A stretch of 64,000 nucleotides of DNA from Borborobacter arsenicus (GTDB lineage Bacteria > Pseudomonadota > Alphaproteobacteria > Rhizobiales > Rhizobiaceae), in assembly GCF_003934165.1 (NCBI RefSeq), contig NZ_RKST01000001.1, forward strand, positions 1 through 64,000, read 5' to 3'. Both the position numbers and the translations under genes were made by a program. Below are positions 44,440-55,059 of this stretch, piece by piece; the stretch's first letter is position 1, and each line of letters opens with the position of its first letter. Below the pieces are notes generated by a model. That model ran no database searches and was not told the origin of the DNA. It worked only from the letters and a program-made list of their open reading frames with translations.

Positions 44440-44906
44440 CAGGCCGTGGGGGGCGACATCATCGCCGAAATTTCTGCTTCAGCCGCCTTTGCGCCATCGA
44501 CGAGCGCTTCGCAAGCAAAACGCCAGATATTTCCGCGCTTCTTGACTTTATTCACATGGATGTGAAGGCGGTCGCCAGGCACGACCGGACGCCGGAATTT
44601 CGCATTGTCGATGGTCATGAAATAGACAAGCGACGGCTTGTCCGTGTTCTGGCTCTTGATGCAGATGGCGCCGGCGGTCTGTGCCATCGCCTCCACGATC
44701 AGCACGCCCGGCATGACCGGCTGTTCGGGAAAGTGCCCCTGGAAATGGGGTTCATTGATCGTGACATTCTTGATGCCGACCGCGGAATTGTCGGCATCGA
44801 TATCGATGATCCGATCCACCAGAAGAAACGGATAGCGGTGGGGCAGCAGTTTCATTAAACCAAGGATATCCACTGCCTCAAGCGTGGACAGCGCTTCTTC
44901 AGCCAT
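44439..44906 (-). CDS. fabZ: 3-hydroxyacyl-ACP dehydratase FabZ
   Basis: A 155-residue hotdog-fold enzyme of fatty acid elongation. [14 protein letters not shown] near residues 20-33 and [23 protein letters not shown] near 59 carry the catalytic His and Glu. The start at [10 protein letters not shown] (44906) excludes a spurious N-terminal extension to 45005. It competes with LpxA for hydroxyacyl-ACP, which fits its place in the lpx cluster. Confidence 0.97.
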   Translation of the reverse strand: MAEEALSTLEAVDILGLMKLLPHRYPFLLVDRIIDIDADNSAVGIKNVTINEPHFQGHFPEQPVMPGVLIVEAMAQTAGAICIKSQNTDKPSLVYFMTIDNAKFRRPVVPGDRLHIHVNKVKKRGNIWRFACEALVDGAKAAEAEISAMMSPPTA

Positions 44907-44911
44907 TGATC

Positions 44912-45958
44912 TCACTCTTTCGGTTTTGTTCTGGAAGACAGCTTGCGGATGGCGGCAACGTCGCGCATGAACTCCATCATCGGCCGCGCGGGCAGCCCGC
45001 CCCATACTTCGCCGGCCGGCACGTCATTCATGAAACCGCTTGCCGCCGCCAGCCTTGCTCCGCTGCCGATCGTCAGGTGATCGGCGAGACCGACGCGGCC
45101 GCCCATCATCACATAGTCACCGACGGTTACCGAGCCCGAAATCCCGCAATGGGCTGCAATCACGCAACCGCGCCCGATGCGCACATTATGCGCGATCTGC
45201 ACGAGGTTATCGATCTTGGTGTTCTCGCCGATAACAGTGTCGGCCATGGCGCCACGGTCGACAGTGGTGTTCGCGCCGATCTCGACATTGTCCTGGATAA
45301 CGACGCGGCCGATCTGCGGCATGCGCTCGGGCCCGAACGCACCGGAAACAAAGCCGAAACCATCCTGGCCGATCCTCGCGCCGCCATGGATGATGACGCC
45401 ATTACCGACAAGCGCATATTGAAGGGTGACGCTGGGGCCGACATAGCAATTGCGGCCGATCTGCGATGACGGTCCGATCACTGCGTTGGGAGCAACGATG
45501 GTGCCACTGCCGATGGCGACATTCGCACCGATGACGGCACCTGCTTCGACAATGACATTGTCTTCCAGGCGAACGCTTTCCTCGACATGGGCGAGCCTGG
45601 ACACACCGGTTTCCCCGGTCATCGGCTCGGGCATGGCAGCGGCCGGAAAGAGCAAGCGCCCGATCTGGGCAAATGCCGCCTGCGGTCGCGGCGTTACCAG
45701 AACGGCCATGCCTGAAGGAGCAAGATCGGCGACATCGGGCGTGCATAGAAGAATCGCCGCGCGCAGTGCCTTCAAGCCACCGGCATTGCGCTTGCCCTCA
45801 ACGAAGACGAGCGCTTCGTCTCCCCCCTCGCCCACTGGAGCGATGGTCGAGATCTCGGTTTGCGCATAGCTGGGATCAACGAATTCGGCGCCGGTGAGAT
45901 TCGCGATCTCTAGCGCCGTATAGCGGCGCGACGGCACGAAAAAGACCGGGTCGGACAT
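44912..45958 (-). CDS. lpxD: UDP-3-O-acylglucosamine N-acyltransferase
   Basis: A 348-residue hexapeptide-repeat acyltransferase for the third step of lipid A synthesis. The uridine-binding N-terminal domain covers about 1-100, followed by the beta-helix and the catalytic His in [10 protein letters not shown]. The start at 45958 follows a purine-rich site; the frame runs on to 46000. It is 52 bases after bamA, the usual order. Confidence 0.97.
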   Translation of the reverse strand: MSDPVFFVPSRRYTALEIANLTGAEFVDPSYAQTEISTIAPVGEGGDEALVFVEGKRNAGGLKALRAAILLCTPDVADLAPSGMAVLVTPRPQAAFAQIGRLLFPAAAMPEPMTGETGVSRLAHVEESVRLEDNVIVEAGAVIGANVAIGSGTIVAPNAVIGPSSQIGRNCYVGPSVTLQYALVGNGVIIHGGARIGQDGFGFVSGAFGPERMPQIGRVVIQDNVEIGANTTVDRGAMADTVIGENTKIDNLVQIAHNVRIGRGCVIAAHCGISGSVTVGDYVMMGGRVGLADHLTIGSGARLAAASGFMNDVPAGEVWGGLPARPMMEFMRDVAAIRKLSSRTKPKE

Positions 45959-46009
45959 GTGAACCTTTTCTTCCGGGCCCGCATGGCCCGGAAGTCTCAC
46001 CCGCTCAAA

Positions 46010-48403
46010 TCAGAAGCGGGTCGAAATGCCGAAGTTGAAATTCTGCTCGACGTCGGAATCTTCCTTGACCACAGGCACGGCATAGTCGACGCGCAGCGGA
46101 CCGAACGGCGACTGCCAGATCAGGCCTGCACCGACCGACGCACGCCATTCCATGTCGGTTCCGGCAACCGTGAGGGTGCCAGTTCTTTCGATCTTGTTTC
46201 CGTACAAGGTTGCCGCATCCGCGAACACCGCACCCTTCAGGCCGAAGCTTTCCGGAACGACCGGGAACGGGAACTGGGCTTCCACCGAGGCATTGAAATA
46301 GGTGGTGCCGCCGAGATGATCGCCAGTAGCCGGATCAAAGGGGCCGATGCCATCATATTCGAAGCCGCGGATTATGCGCTCATTGTTCTTGAAGTGATCG
46401 AAGATGCGCAGATTATTATCGCCGAAACCGGCAATGTGACCGCCACCGATACTGACCAGCCCGACAACATCCAATTCATCGGACAGTGTATGATAGTAGC
46501 TGCTCCGCCCGGTGAGCTTGACGAATTCCGCATCGCCACCCAAGCCTGCAACTTCCGTAGTGAAAGTCGCATAGATGCCGGCATGCGGATTCTTCATGTC
46601 GTCAATGGTATTGTAGAGAACCGTCCCCGACACCGATGACTTAACCCAAGGACTCTCTCTAACACCCTCTTGAATCGCCTGTGACACGTCGCAGACCGGA
46701 GTTGGAGGCGTGCCTGATTCATCAACCAGTCCATTGCCGTCCGCATCGCAATGCTCGCGCAAACTGTACTTCTCCTGCGTGTAGTTATACGCAAGCTGCG
46801 TCGATACGGATTCAGTGATCGGCAGACCGAAACGGACCGTAGCACCGTTCAGTTCGCTCTCATATTTATCCAGCGTGCGTGTCTGGCGGTAGATATCGAA
46901 ACCGGCCGAGATACGCCGCCCGAGGAAGTAAGGCTCCGTGAACGACACCATGAAGTCGCGCGAGTCCTTACCGCCGCCGGCAGACACGCGGATGAACTGG
47001 CCACGGCCAAGGAAGTTGCGCTCGGTAATCGAAGCTTCCACCGAGGGTCCAGGGGTTTGGCCGCCGCTGGTATAGCCGGCACCGATTGAGAACTCGCCGG
47101 TCGACTTTTCGACGACATCGACCACAAGGACAACCTGATCCGGCTCCGAGCCGGGAGCCGTCGCAATCTCGACGCGATCGAAGAAGCCAAGATTCTCAAG
47201 CCGCTTCTTGGCGCGCTGGATCAGAACCTGGTTGAAGGCATCGCCTTCGCTGACATCGAATTCGCGGCGGATGACATAGTCGCGCGTGCGCGCATTGCCA
47301 CGGATCTCGATGCGCTGGACATAGGTCTTGGCGCCCTGGTCGATGGTGTAAACCACCGAGATGGTGTGGCTTTCGAAGTTGCGGTCGCCGCGCGGCGTGA
47401 CCTGGGCGAAAGCATAGCCCTTGCCGGCCACTTCTTCCGTCAAGGCGATGATGGAATCCTCGACATCCTTGGCGCTATAGGCCGCGCCCGTCTTGGTCTC
47501 GACCAGCGACTGGAGTTCCGTGGTGTTGACCTCGGGGATCGAAGTCTCGATCGAGACATCGCCGAAAGTATATTTGTCGCCCTCCTCGACCGTGATCGTC
47601 ACGGTGTAGGAATTGGACGCCTCATCCAGTTCACCAAAGGCGGAAACGACGCGGAAATCCGCATAGCCGCGATTGTAATAGAAGCGGCGAAGCGCCTCCT
47701 CGTCAGCGCGCAGACGCTGCTCGTCATAGATGTCGTCACGCGTCAGCAGGGACAGGATCGTCGACTTCTTGGTCGTGATCACATCCGAAAGGCGCCGGTC
47801 GCCGAACGCGTTGTTGCCGACGAAATTGACATCGGCGATCTTGGTGCGCTCGCCTTCATTGACCTCGAACACGACATTGACGCGGTTTTCGCCCAGATCC
47901 ATCGTGCGGGCGTTGACCGTGGCGTCGTTGCGGCCGATGCGCCGATAAGCCTCGCGAATTGCTTCGGCGTCGGCTTCCATCGTCGCGGTCGAGAATGCAC
48001 CGCGCGGCTTCAACTGCACTGCGCTCGACAGCGCCGCGTCCTTGATCTTCTTATTGCCCTGGAACAGGACCTGGTTGACGACCTGCAACTCTGAGACCTG
48101 CACGACGAGCGTCGAGCCGACCTGATTGATGCGAACGTCGGAAAACAGACCGGTGGCAAAAAGCCGCTTCACGGCCTCATCGACATCAGCACTCGAAAAA
48201 GACCTGCCGGGGCTTATTCCGACATGCTCGCGAATCGTGGATGCCTCGACACGCTGGTTGCCCCGCACATCGATGCTGCTGACGGTTGCCGCCGACGCGG
48301 CCGACACGCCTGCAAGCTGAATAGCAAGCGCGCCCGGCACAGCCAAGGAAGCGGAAAGGGCCACCGCGGACGCGGCGCTCAGAAAACTCGATGCTGCCTT
48401 CAT
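46010..48403 (-). CDS. bamA: Outer membrane protein assembly factor BamA
   Basis: A 797-residue outer-membrane protein with a signal peptide (residues 1 to about 27), five POTRA repeats to about 430 and a C-terminal 16-strand barrel ending in FGISTRF, a standard beta-signal. VRGYEYDG-type sequence appears as IIRGFEYDGIGPFDP, the conserved lid-lock motif. It inserts other barrel proteins with BamB-E. It lies between rseP and lpxD. Confidence 0.97.
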   Translation of the reverse strand: MKAASSFLSAASAVALSASLAVPGALAIQLAGVSAASAATVSSIDVRGNQRVEASTIREHVGISPGRSFSSADVDEAVKRLFATGLFSDVRINQVGSTLVVQVSELQVVNQVLFQGNKKIKDAALSSAVQLKPRGAFSTATMEADAEAIREAYRRIGRNDATVNARTMDLGENRVNVVFEVNEGERTKIADVNFVGNNAFGDRRLSDVITTKKSTILSLLTRDDIYDEQRLRADEEALRRFYYNRGYADFRVVSAFGELDEASNSYTVTITVEEGDKYTFGDVSIETSIPEVNTTELQSLVETKTGAAYSAKDVEDSIIALTEEVAGKGYAFAQVTPRGDRNFESHTISVVYTIDQGAKTYVQRIEIRGNARTRDYVIRREFDVSEGDAFNQVLIQRAKKRLENLGFFDRVEIATAPGSEPDQVVLVVDVVEKSTGEFSIGAGYTSGGQTPGPSVEASITERNFLGRGQFIRVSAGGGKDSRDFMVSFTEPYFLGRRISAGFDIYRQTRTLDKYESELNGATVRFGLPITESVSTQLAYNYTQEKYSLREHCDADGNGLVDESGTPPTPVCDVSQAIQEGVRESPWVKSSVSGTVLYNTIDDMKNPHAGIYATFTTEVAGLGGDAEFVKLTGRSSYYHTLSDELDVVGLVSIGGGHIAGFGDNNLRIFDHFKNNERIIRGFEYDGIGPFDPATGDHLGGTTYFNASVEAQFPFPVVPESFGLKGAVFADAATLYGNKIERTGTLTVAGTDMEWRASVGAGLIWQSPFGPLRVDYAVPVVKEDSDVEQNFNFGISTRF

Positions 48404-48620
48404 AGGGCTATGTAACCTTTTCTCGAAGTCCCCACGGCGAGAAAACCGGACGTGCGGCTAATTTCCCATACCGTATTAACCGGATTTTCCTTACACGCAA
48501 GGCTTCTGGTTAATTTGCATTTACTTAGACCAATCGCGTGGCATTAGCGTCACGCATATCGCGGCTGATGGTAAACGCAGTCTCAATCCTCACAGCGTTG
48601 CGGTGATTTTCTTAATGATT

Positions 48621-49760
48621 TCAGCACCCAAATAGATCGTTCCAGAAAACGAATCCCATAAAGGCAAGCACGAGGAACATACCAGCCCGATAGGCAATAT
48701 CCATCATCCGTTCCGACAGCGGCCGGCGCATCACCGCCTCCACCCCATAGAAGACCAGGTGCCCGCCATCCAGCGGCGGAATCGGCAGCAGATTGAGGAA
48801 GCCGATTCCGACCGACAGCAGCGCCACAAGCTGCACCACCCACTCGAAACCGAGCTTTGCGGCCTTACCGGCCATGTCGGCAATCTTGACCGGGCCTCCC
48901 AACTGGCACTTGTCTTCGCGCCCGACGACAAAGCGCTGCAGGAATTCACCGGTACGCATGATGATATGGCCGGTCTCGCTCACGGCCTCTACAAGCGCAC
49001 CTGCCGGGCTGTAGGTAACCTGGCGCGGCTGGCCGAGCGCTTCATTGTTGATGACCCCGATCACACCGACCTTGACGGTGTTTCCCAGCGCATCCTGCTG
49101 CTCCATGATTTCAGGCGTGGCGTTGAGGATGATCTCGGCGCCATTGCGCTCCATGACGAAGGTGATCGGATCGCCTGCACGGCCGGAGACAAGGCGCTGC
49201 ACATCCGAGAAGGTTTCGACCGGCGTTCCATCGACGCTGATAAAACGGTCGCCCGGCTCGAATCCGGCAAGGGCGGCGGGGCTTTCGGCGCGCACCTCCG
49301 CGACCATCGGGTCGGAAACGAAGCGGCCATAGACCGAAAACATCACGGCAAAGACCGCGATGGTCAAAAGAAAGTTGAACAGCGGCCCGGCAAAGACGGT
49401 CGCCGCGCGCTTCCAGACCGGCTGGGTGTGGAAGGCATGCTTGCGCTCGGCTTCGGTCAGCTTTTGCGTCGCCTCCGAATCAGGAGAACTGGTGACGCTC
49501 ATGTCGCCGAGGAATTTGACGTAGCCCCCCAGCGGGATGGCCGAGAGCTTCCAGCGCGTGCCATGGCGATCGTTGAAGCCGAAAATTTCGGGGCCGAAAC
49601 CGACCGAGAAGGCCTGCACGCCGATGCCGCACCAGCGGCCGACCAGGTAATGCCCCATCTCGTGGACAAACACGACGACGGTCAGGACAAACAGGAACGG
49701 TATGATGGTGCCTATGAGCAGGCTGTCCATGCCGAACATCGCGGAAAGAATCTCGCTCAA
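48621..49760 (-). CDS. rseP: Site-2 protease RseP
   Basis: A 379-residue intramembrane zinc protease. The HExxH motif is HEMGH at residues 33-37 in the first helix, one PDZ domain lies at about 115-200, and NLLPIPPLDGGHL near 328 holds the third zinc ligand. It cleaves anti-sigma factors and leftover signal peptides. Only one PDZ domain is evident, versus two in E. coli. Between it and bamA (48404-48620) I see no gene. Confidence 0.96.
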   Translation of the reverse strand: MSEILSAMFGMDSLLIGTIIPFLFVLTVVVFVHEMGHYLVGRWCGIGVQAFSVGFGPEIFGFNDRHGTRWKLSAIPLGGYVKFLGDMSVTSSPDSEATQKLTEAERKHAFHTQPVWKRAATVFAGPLFNFLLTIAVFAVMFSVYGRFVSDPMVAEVRAESPAALAGFEPGDRFISVDGTPVETFSDVQRLVSGRAGDPITFVMERNGAEIILNATPEIMEQQDALGNTVKVGVIGVINNEALGQPRQVTYSPAGALVEAVSETGHIIMRTGEFLQRFVVGREDKCQLGGPVKIADMAGKAAKLGFEWVVQLVALLSVGIGFLNLLPIPPLDGGHLVFYGVEAVMRRPLSERMMDIAYRAGMFLVLAFMGFVFWNDLFGC

Positions 49761-49884
49761 ATCAAGCCCTCAACCTGTCCACGTGCTCAGCGAAGAGCGC
49801 GCCGACAATACTGCTTCAACCTCGACAAATCCAAGACATCCAAGCCGCCGGACCCCGGCACGCCGCGGTTACTATGCGCCCGGA

Positions 49885-50700
49885 TCATGCCGGAAACAGC
49901 CCATGCGCCGGGTGATCCATCCCGCCAAGGGTCATGCAAATCACGTAAAGGGCAAGGGCTGCCGCGACAAGTCCGTCGACACGGTCCATCACGCCACCGT
50001 GACCGGGGATGAGGTTGCCGGAATCCTTCACGCCATGCCGACGCTTGACCCAGGATTCGAAGAGATCGCCGATCTGCGAGACGATGGACAGGAAAAGCGC
50101 CACGCCAACCATCAATGGCAGGCCGGTGCTGCCTGACGCGGCCGCGACCGCAAGCCCCGCAACCATGCCGCCGACCGTACCGCCGATCGCTCCGCTCCAG
50201 GTCTTGCCCGGCGAAATGGATGGCGCCAGCTTCGGCCCGCCAACAGCCTTACCCACGAAATAGGCGAGGATATCGGTTGCCCAGACAACAGCAAAAAGAA
50301 ACAGGATGGCAACCAGGCCGGAACTGTCGCTATCGCGCAGAAAGGCCACTGAGAGGGCCGAGAGCCCGGCATAGGCAAGGCCGGCGCTCGTCCATGCGCC
50401 CTGCCCGCGAACCAGGCCGGAGACGACTGATACGATCAAGGCCAGGCCGAAGACGGCAAGGACCGCCGGCGCCGAATAGCCCGCAACGAGCGCAACCAGG
50501 ACCACCGCGAGAAAAGCGGCTATGAGCCATTGAAAGGACGCGTTGGCTGCCGTGCGCGCCATGGCGCACCATTCGAAGAAAACCGCTGCCGCGATGGCCG
50601 CAGACAGGATACGGAACGGCAGGCCGCCAAGCCATGTCAGGCCAAGCACGACCACCGCCAGCACCAATGCGGAAATGACCCGAAGCTGGAGGTTGCTCAA
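49885..50700 (-). CDS. cdsA: Phosphatidate cytidylyltransferase
   Basis: A 271-residue membrane enzyme that makes CDP-diacylglycerol. It has about eight hydrophobic segments and the C-terminal signature [18 protein letters not shown] followed by MDRVDG. The start is taken as TTG 50698-50700, which overlaps the uppS stop (TTGA) and matches the family N terminus [12 protein letters not shown]; the frame otherwise extends to 50805 with unrelated residues. Confidence 0.93.
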   Translation of the reverse strand: MSNLQLRVISALVLAVVVLGLTWLGGLPFRILSAAIAAAVFFEWCAMARTAANASFQWLIAAFLAVVLVALVAGYSAPAVLAVFGLALIVSVVSGLVRGQGAWTSAGLAYAGLSALSVAFLRDSDSSGLVAILFLFAVVWATDILAYFVGKAVGGPKLAPSISPGKTWSGAIGGTVGGMVAGLAVAAASGSTGLPLMVGVALFLSIVSQIGDLFESWVKRRHGVKDSGNLIPGHGGVMDRVDGLVAAALALYVICMTLGGMDHPAHGLFPA

Positions 50701-51416
50701 GATGCGACGCCTTGCGCGGTCAGCCCGCCAAACCTGCGGTCTCGCGCCGAAAACTGCCGAAGTGCATCGGCAAAATGTTCCTTGGTGAAGTCCGGCCAGT
50801 AGCAAGGAAGGAACACAAGCTCGCTATAGGCAGCCTGCCAGAGCAGGAAATTCGACAGCCGCACCTCGCCGCTGGTGCGGATGACCAGGTCGGGATCGGG
50901 GATTTCACTGGTGTCGAGAGCGGCCGTGACATGGTCGACGCTGATCTCGTCGACATCGATCTTTCCGGAGACGGCGTCGGCCGCGATCCGGCGGGCGGCA
51001 CGCGCGATCTCGTCACGCCCGCCGTAATTGAAGGCGATGACGAGGTTGGTCTCGCGATTGTTGATGGTAAGTGCTTCCGCCTCCTCGAGCAGCGCGGCGA
51101 TGTCAGGCTCAAGGCCGGAACGCTCACCGATGATGCGCACGCGCACGCCGTTCTGGTGAAGCTCGGCCAGATCGCGCCTGATGAATATCTTGAGCAGACC
51201 CATCAGATCGCTGACTTCGGATTTGGGGCGCGACCAATTCTCGGACGAAAAGGCGTAGACAGTGAGCCAGGAAATACCGAACTCGCCGGCCGCCCTGACC
51301 GTCTGGCGCAAAGCCTCGACCCCGGCGCGATGGCCGGCAACGCGCGGCAGGCCGCGCGCCTTCGCCCAGCGGCCATTTCCGTCCATGATGATCGCGACAT
51401 GCGCAGGCGTTGTCAT
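50697..51416 (-). CDS. uppS: Di-trans,poly-cis-undecaprenyl-diphosphate synthase
   Basis: A 239-residue cis-prenyltransferase making the C55 lipid carrier for peptidoglycan and [24 protein letters not shown] near the N terminus holds the catalytic Asp, and [18 protein letters not shown] near 180 is conserved. ATG 51416 is used; a TTG at 51449 would add 11 residues. It lies between frr and cdsA and uses C15/C5 prenyl units that IspDF helps to supply. Confidence 0.95.
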   Translation of the reverse strand: MTTPAHVAIIMDGNGRWAKARGLPRVAGHRAGVEALRQTVRAAGEFGISWLTVYAFSSENWSRPKSEVSDLMGLLKIFIRRDLAELHQNGVRVRIIGERSGLEPDIAALLEEAEALTINNRETNLVIAFNYGGRDEIARAARRIAADAVSGKIDVDEISVDHVTAALDTSEIPDPDLVIRTSGEVRLSNFLLWQAAYSELVFLPCYWPDFTKEHFADALRQFSARDRRFGGLTAQGVAS

Positions 51417-51453
51417 CGCTTCGCTTTCGGGCCGCCGGCTTACCGACAAGGTG

Positions 51454-52014
51454 TCAAACCTGCATGATTTCGGTTTCTTTTCCGTTCAACAGGCTATCGA
51501 TCGTGCTGATCGTATCGTCGGTGAGCTTCTGCAGCTTGTCGGACTGGACGCGCTGGTCGTCCTCGCTGATGTCGCCATCCTTCTGCGCCTTCTTCAGCGT
51601 ATCCATGCCGTCGCGGCGGACATGGCGCACGGCAACGCGCGCGTTTTCGGCATAGCCATGCGCAATCTTGACCAGTTCCTTGCGGCGCTCCTCAGTAAGC
51701 TCAGGCAGCGGAATGCGCAGCGTCGTGCCATCCATGATCGGGTTGAAGCCCAGATTGGATTCGCGAATAGCCCGGTCGACGGCACCAACCATCGACTTGT
51801 CCCAAACGGAAACCGAAATCATCCGGGGCTCAGGCACGGACACGGTCGCGACCTGCGTGATCGGCATAGCCGTACCATAGGCCTGGACCTGGATCGGATC
51901 GAGCAGGTTGCTCGACGCGCGACCGGTCCGGAGCGATGCAAGGTCGTGCTTGAAGGCGCTGACGGCACCATCCATGCGCCGCTGAATGTCGTTGAAATCT
52001 GCCCCGTTGTTCAT
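51454..52014 (-). CDS. frr: Ribosome recycling factor
   Basis: A 186-residue RRF that splits post-termination ribosomes with EF-G. Length is exactly standard and [16 protein letters not shown] near residues 28-43 and the basic helix [19 protein letters not shown] near 138 match the family. It lies between pyrH and uppS. Confidence 0.98.
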   Translation of the reverse strand: MNNGADFNDIQRRMDGAVSAFKHDLASLRTGRASSNLLDPIQVQAYGTAMPITQVATVSVPEPRMISVSVWDKSMVGAVDRAIRESNLGFNPIMDGTTLRIPLPELTEERRKELVKIAHGYAENARVAVRHVRRDGMDTLKKAQKDGDISEDDQRVQSDKLQKLTDDTISTIDSLLNGKETEIMQV

Positions 52015-52060
52015 AATTTTGTCTCCTTGGCTCGTGGACGTTCAAGGCCGTTCATGCCGA

Positions 52061-52783
52061 TCATGCGTCTGCGACGATCGTGCAGCGGCCGCCGCCTTTG
52101 AGAATATCCCCGAAACCGCCCTGCTCATGGATCGAATAGACGATTATCGGAATGTTGTTTTCGCGTGCAAGGGCAATTGCAGCGGTATCCATGATCGTCA
52201 GCCCTTGCGCAATGACCTCGTCATGGCTGATGCGGTCATATCTCGTCGCCGTCGGGTCCTTCTTCGGATCGGCCGAATAGACGCCATCGACCTGGGTGCC
52301 CTTGAAAAGCGCGTCGGCGCCAATCTCGGCCGCCCGCAACGCCGCTGCCGAATCCGTGGTGAAGAATGGATTTCCGGTGCCCCCGGCAAAGATCACCACC
52401 TTGCCCGCATTCATGTAGGCAGTGGCCTGGCGCTGCGAGAAGCTTTCGCACAGTTCGGGCATTGCGATGGCCGACAGAACCACGGCATCGACGCCGAGCT
52501 TCACCAGCGAGGTGCGCAGCGCGAGCGAGTTGATGACGGTCGCCAGCATGCCCATATGGTCGCCGGTCACCCGGTCGCCACCCTTGGATGCAACCGCCAC
52601 CCCGCGGAAGATATTGCCGCCACCGATGACAACGGCCACCTCGACGCCGAGCGCCCTTGCCTCGGCAATGTCGGAGGCGATGCGGTCGACGACCGAGACA
52701 TCGATGCCGAAATGCTGCTCGCCCATCAACGCCTCGCCCGATGCCTTCAGCAGAACACGCCGATAGAGGGGTTTGGCCGTCAT
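52061..52783 (-). CDS. pyrH: UMP kinase
   Basis: A 240-residue UMP kinase of the amino acid kinase fold. LLKASGEALMG near the N terminus, VVIGGGNIFRG near 56 and FAGGTGNPFFTTDSAA near 130 are the conserved loops. GAGGAAAAT precedes ATG 52783. It lies between tsf and frr, the normal order. UTP made from its product feeds CTP synthase (pyrG). Confidence 0.97.
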   Translation of the reverse strand: MTAKPLYRRVLLKASGEALMGEQHFGIDVSVVDRIASDIAEARALGVEVAVVIGGGNIFRGVAVASKGGDRVTGDHMGMLATVINSLALRTSLVKLGVDAVVLSAIAMPELCESFSQRQATAYMNAGKVVIFAGGTGNPFFTTDSAAALRAAEIGADALFKGTQVDGVYSADPKKDPTATRYDRISHDEVIAQGLTIMDTAAIALARENNIPIIVYSIHEQGGFGDILKGGGRCTIVADA

Positions 52784-52868
52784 ATTTTCCTCGTCTGGTC
52801 TTGCCCGCACTGTTCCAGCCGAGCGTATGCCGGGATTGCGCTACAGTATGCCGCCCGCGCTATTTCCT

Positions 52869-52920
52869 GGGCATGGTCTTTTTTTCCGAAAACCGGCTCC
52901 CGCTTTTCGGGACCACGCCC
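52869..52920. repeat. Rhizobial-type palindromic repeat between tsf and pyrH
   Basis: GGGCATGGTC and GACCACGCCC (52869-52878 and 52911-52920) flank an inner CCGAAAA/TTTTCGG pair (52886-52892 and 52904-52910). The pattern matches a dispersed repeat well known in rhizobial intergenic DNA. In RNA it would form a long nested hairpin between tsf and pyrH. Confidence 0.65.
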
Positions 52921-52942
52921 CAGCGGGATTGCGATACACGAA

Positions 52943-52968
52943 GGGCACCGCGTTGTCACGCGATGCCC
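52943..52968 (-). terminator. Hairpin after tsf
   Basis: GGGCACCGCGT pairs with ACGCGATGCCC (one mismatch) around TGTC, 35 bases after the tsf stop. No T-run follows, so it may slow or process rather than fully end transcription into pyrH. Confidence 0.45.
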
Positions 52969-53003
52969 TGTTCATAAAACGCGAAGAACAGCTTGATGCT
53001 GCG

Positions 53004-53927
53004 TTACTTTTTAGCCGCCGCGGCAACCTCTGCCGCAAAATCGGTCTCTTCCTTTTCGATACCCTCGCCGAGCGCATAACGCAGGAAGGCGGTGATCTTC
53101 GCCGGAGCGCCGATTTCCTTCTCCGCTTCCTTGAGGGCAGCCTCGACCGTCACGTCCGGATTGATGACGAAAGCCTGCTTGAGAAGGACGACCTCCTCGT
53201 AGAACTTGCGCATCCGGCCTTCGACCATCTTTTCGATGATATTTTCAGGCTTGCCCGATTCCCGGGCTTGCTCGGAGAAGATAGCCTTTTCACGAGCGAC
53301 AGCGGTCGGATCGACCTGCTCTGCGGTCAGTGCCAGCGGATTGGTGGCAGCAACATGCATGGCGACCTGCCGGGCAAAGGCACGGGCAGCATCGGCGTTG
53401 CCTGTCGTCTCGATGGCGACCAGCACACCAAGCTTGCCGAGATTGTCGGCAACCGCATTATGAACATAGGTCGCAACCGCACCGGACGACACCGACAGCT
53501 TGGCCGAGCGACGGAAAGCGAGGTTTTCGCCGATCGTGCCGACGGCATCCTTGATGGCGTCGACAACGGTCTTGTCGGTGCCGGGATAGTTTGCTGCAGC
53601 AACGGCCTCGGTGGAACCGTCGCTCTCAAGCGCGACCTTGGCAACGTTGCGGACGATTTCCTGGAACCCTTCGGCACGGGCCACGAAGTCCGTTTCCGAA
53701 TTCACTTCGACAAGGACAGCGCTGGTTGCGTCACCGGCTGCGCCGACCAGACCTTCGGCCGCCGTACGTCCGGCCTTCTTGTCGGCCTTGGCAATGCCCT
53801 TGGCACGCAGCCAGTCAACGGCGGCTTCCATGTCGCCATTGGTTTCGGCAAGCGCTGCCTTGCAATCCATCATGCCCGCGCCGGTCATGTCGCGGAGCTG
53901 TTTTACCTGTGCTGCTGAAATGCTCAT
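53004..53927 (-). CDS. tsf: Elongation factor Ts
   Basis: A 307-residue nucleotide-exchange factor for EF-Tu. [12 protein letters not shown] near residues 16-27 and [12 protein letters not shown] near 77 (the TDFV motif that contacts EF-Tu) are present. It lies 125 bases after rpsB, as usual for the rpsB-tsf operon. Confidence 0.98.
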   Translation of the reverse strand: MSISAAQVKQLRDMTGAGMMDCKAALAETNGDMEAAVDWLRAKGIAKADKKAGRTAAEGLVGAAGDATSAVLVEVNSETDFVARAEGFQEIVRNVAKVALESDGSTEAVAAANYPGTDKTVVDAIKDAVGTIGENLAFRRSAKLSVSSGAVATYVHNAVADNLGKLGVLVAIETTGNADAARAFARQVAMHVAATNPLALTAEQVDPTAVAREKAIFSEQARESGKPENIIEKMVEGRMRKFYEEVVLLKQAFVINPDVTVEAALKEAEKEIGAPAKITAFLRYALGEGIEKEETDFAAEVAAAAKK

Positions 53928-54052
53928 CTTGGCCTCTTTGTATCAAATGCGTTGGCGCACCACCCCGATTATCGGTGATGCGCCTGACGCCGGCACGACA
54001 TGGCGTGCCAAATCAAAAGAAAATGAAAGCCGCATTTGCGGCCTTCGCGCTA

Positions 54053-54835
54053 TCAGGCTTCTGGAGCGGTCTCGGCCGGCGCTTCCAGGATCACCGGCTC
54101 GAAGGGCGCTTCTTCCGCAGCACCGATGTCCACACCCAGAGCACCCTGCTGGCGCGCAATGCCGTCAATGGCGGCCTTGGCGATCAGATCGCAATAAAGC
54201 TGGATCGCGCGTGCGGCATCGTCGTTACCCGGAATCGGGAAGTCGACCTTGTCCGGATCGCAGTTGGAATCGACGATCGCCACGACCGGAATACCCAGAC
54301 GCTTCGCCTCGAGGATGGCAATCGCTTCCTTGTTGGTGTCGATGACGAACATCAGGTCAGGCGTCGAGCCCATGTCCTTGATACCGCCGAGCGCCTTGTC
54401 GAGCTTTTCGCGCTCGCGCTCAAGGTTCAGACGCTCCTTCTTGGTGAAGCCGAGGGCCTCGCCCGCCAGCAGCTCATCGAGCTTGCGCAGACGCTGGATC
54501 GAATTGGAGATCGTCTTCCAATTGGTCAGCATGCCGCCCAACCAGCGCGAATTGACGTAGTACTGCGCCGAACGCTGCGCGGCATCGGCAACGATTTCGG
54601 AAGCCTGACGCTTGGTGCCGACGAACAGCACGCGGCCACCACGGGCAACGGTGTCGGACACCTGCTTCAACGCCTGATGCAGAAGCGGCACCGTCTGGCT
54701 GAGGTCGATGATGTGGATGTTGTTGCGCGCGCCATAGATGTAGGGCGCCATCTTCGGGTTCCAGCGATGGGTCTGGTGGCCGAAGTGAATACCAGCTTCC
54801 AAAAGCTGGCGCATGCTGAAATCAGGCAGAGCCAT
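54053..54835 (-). CDS. rpsB: 30S ribosomal protein S2
   Basis: A 260-residue S2. [22 protein letters not shown] near the N terminus and [10 protein letters not shown] near 72 are family signatures. The C-terminal extension is acidic and Ala/Glu-rich ([20 protein letters not shown]), as in related species. It is the first gene of a long minus-strand run, with promoter 54996-55024 and a leader of about 150 nt. Confidence 0.98.
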   Translation of the reverse strand: MALPDFSMRQLLEAGIHFGHQTHRWNPKMAPYIYGARNNIHIIDLSQTVPLLHQALKQVSDTVARGGRVLFVGTKRQASEIVADAAQRSAQYYVNSRWLGGMLTNWKTISNSIQRLRKLDELLAGEALGFTKKERLNLEREREKLDKALGGIKDMGSTPDLMFVIDTNKEAIAILEAKRLGIPVVAIVDSNCDPDKVDFPIPGNDDAARAIQLYCDLIAKAAIDGIARQQGALGVDIGAAEEAPFEPVILEAPAETAPEA

Positions 54836-54995
54836 TCTCTATTTCCTTTCCGGTTAACCTCCACGGACACTTGACGGCTTTGAGAAAACCGGAACGAAAG
54901 GCTTGCGCTTCTCGGGGTTTTATCTGACCGCCACCGGAGGTTTCAGCCGGATTTCTCCCGGGCAGACACCAAAGTCCGTGTGTGGAATGCCGGCG

Positions 54996-55024
54996 CATAT
55001 AAAGGCTATACCGGCTTTTGGCAA
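54996..55024 (-). promoter_or_regulatory. rpsB-tsf promoter
   Basis: On the minus strand TTGCCA (55019-55024), a 17-base spacer and TATATG (54996-55001). The start site near 54989 leaves a leader of about 150 nt, which could hold an S2 feedback site; none was identified. Confidence 0.65.
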
Positions 55025-55059
55025 GCGCGCCCGCCATGGGCGCGACAAGACAGCCTGCT

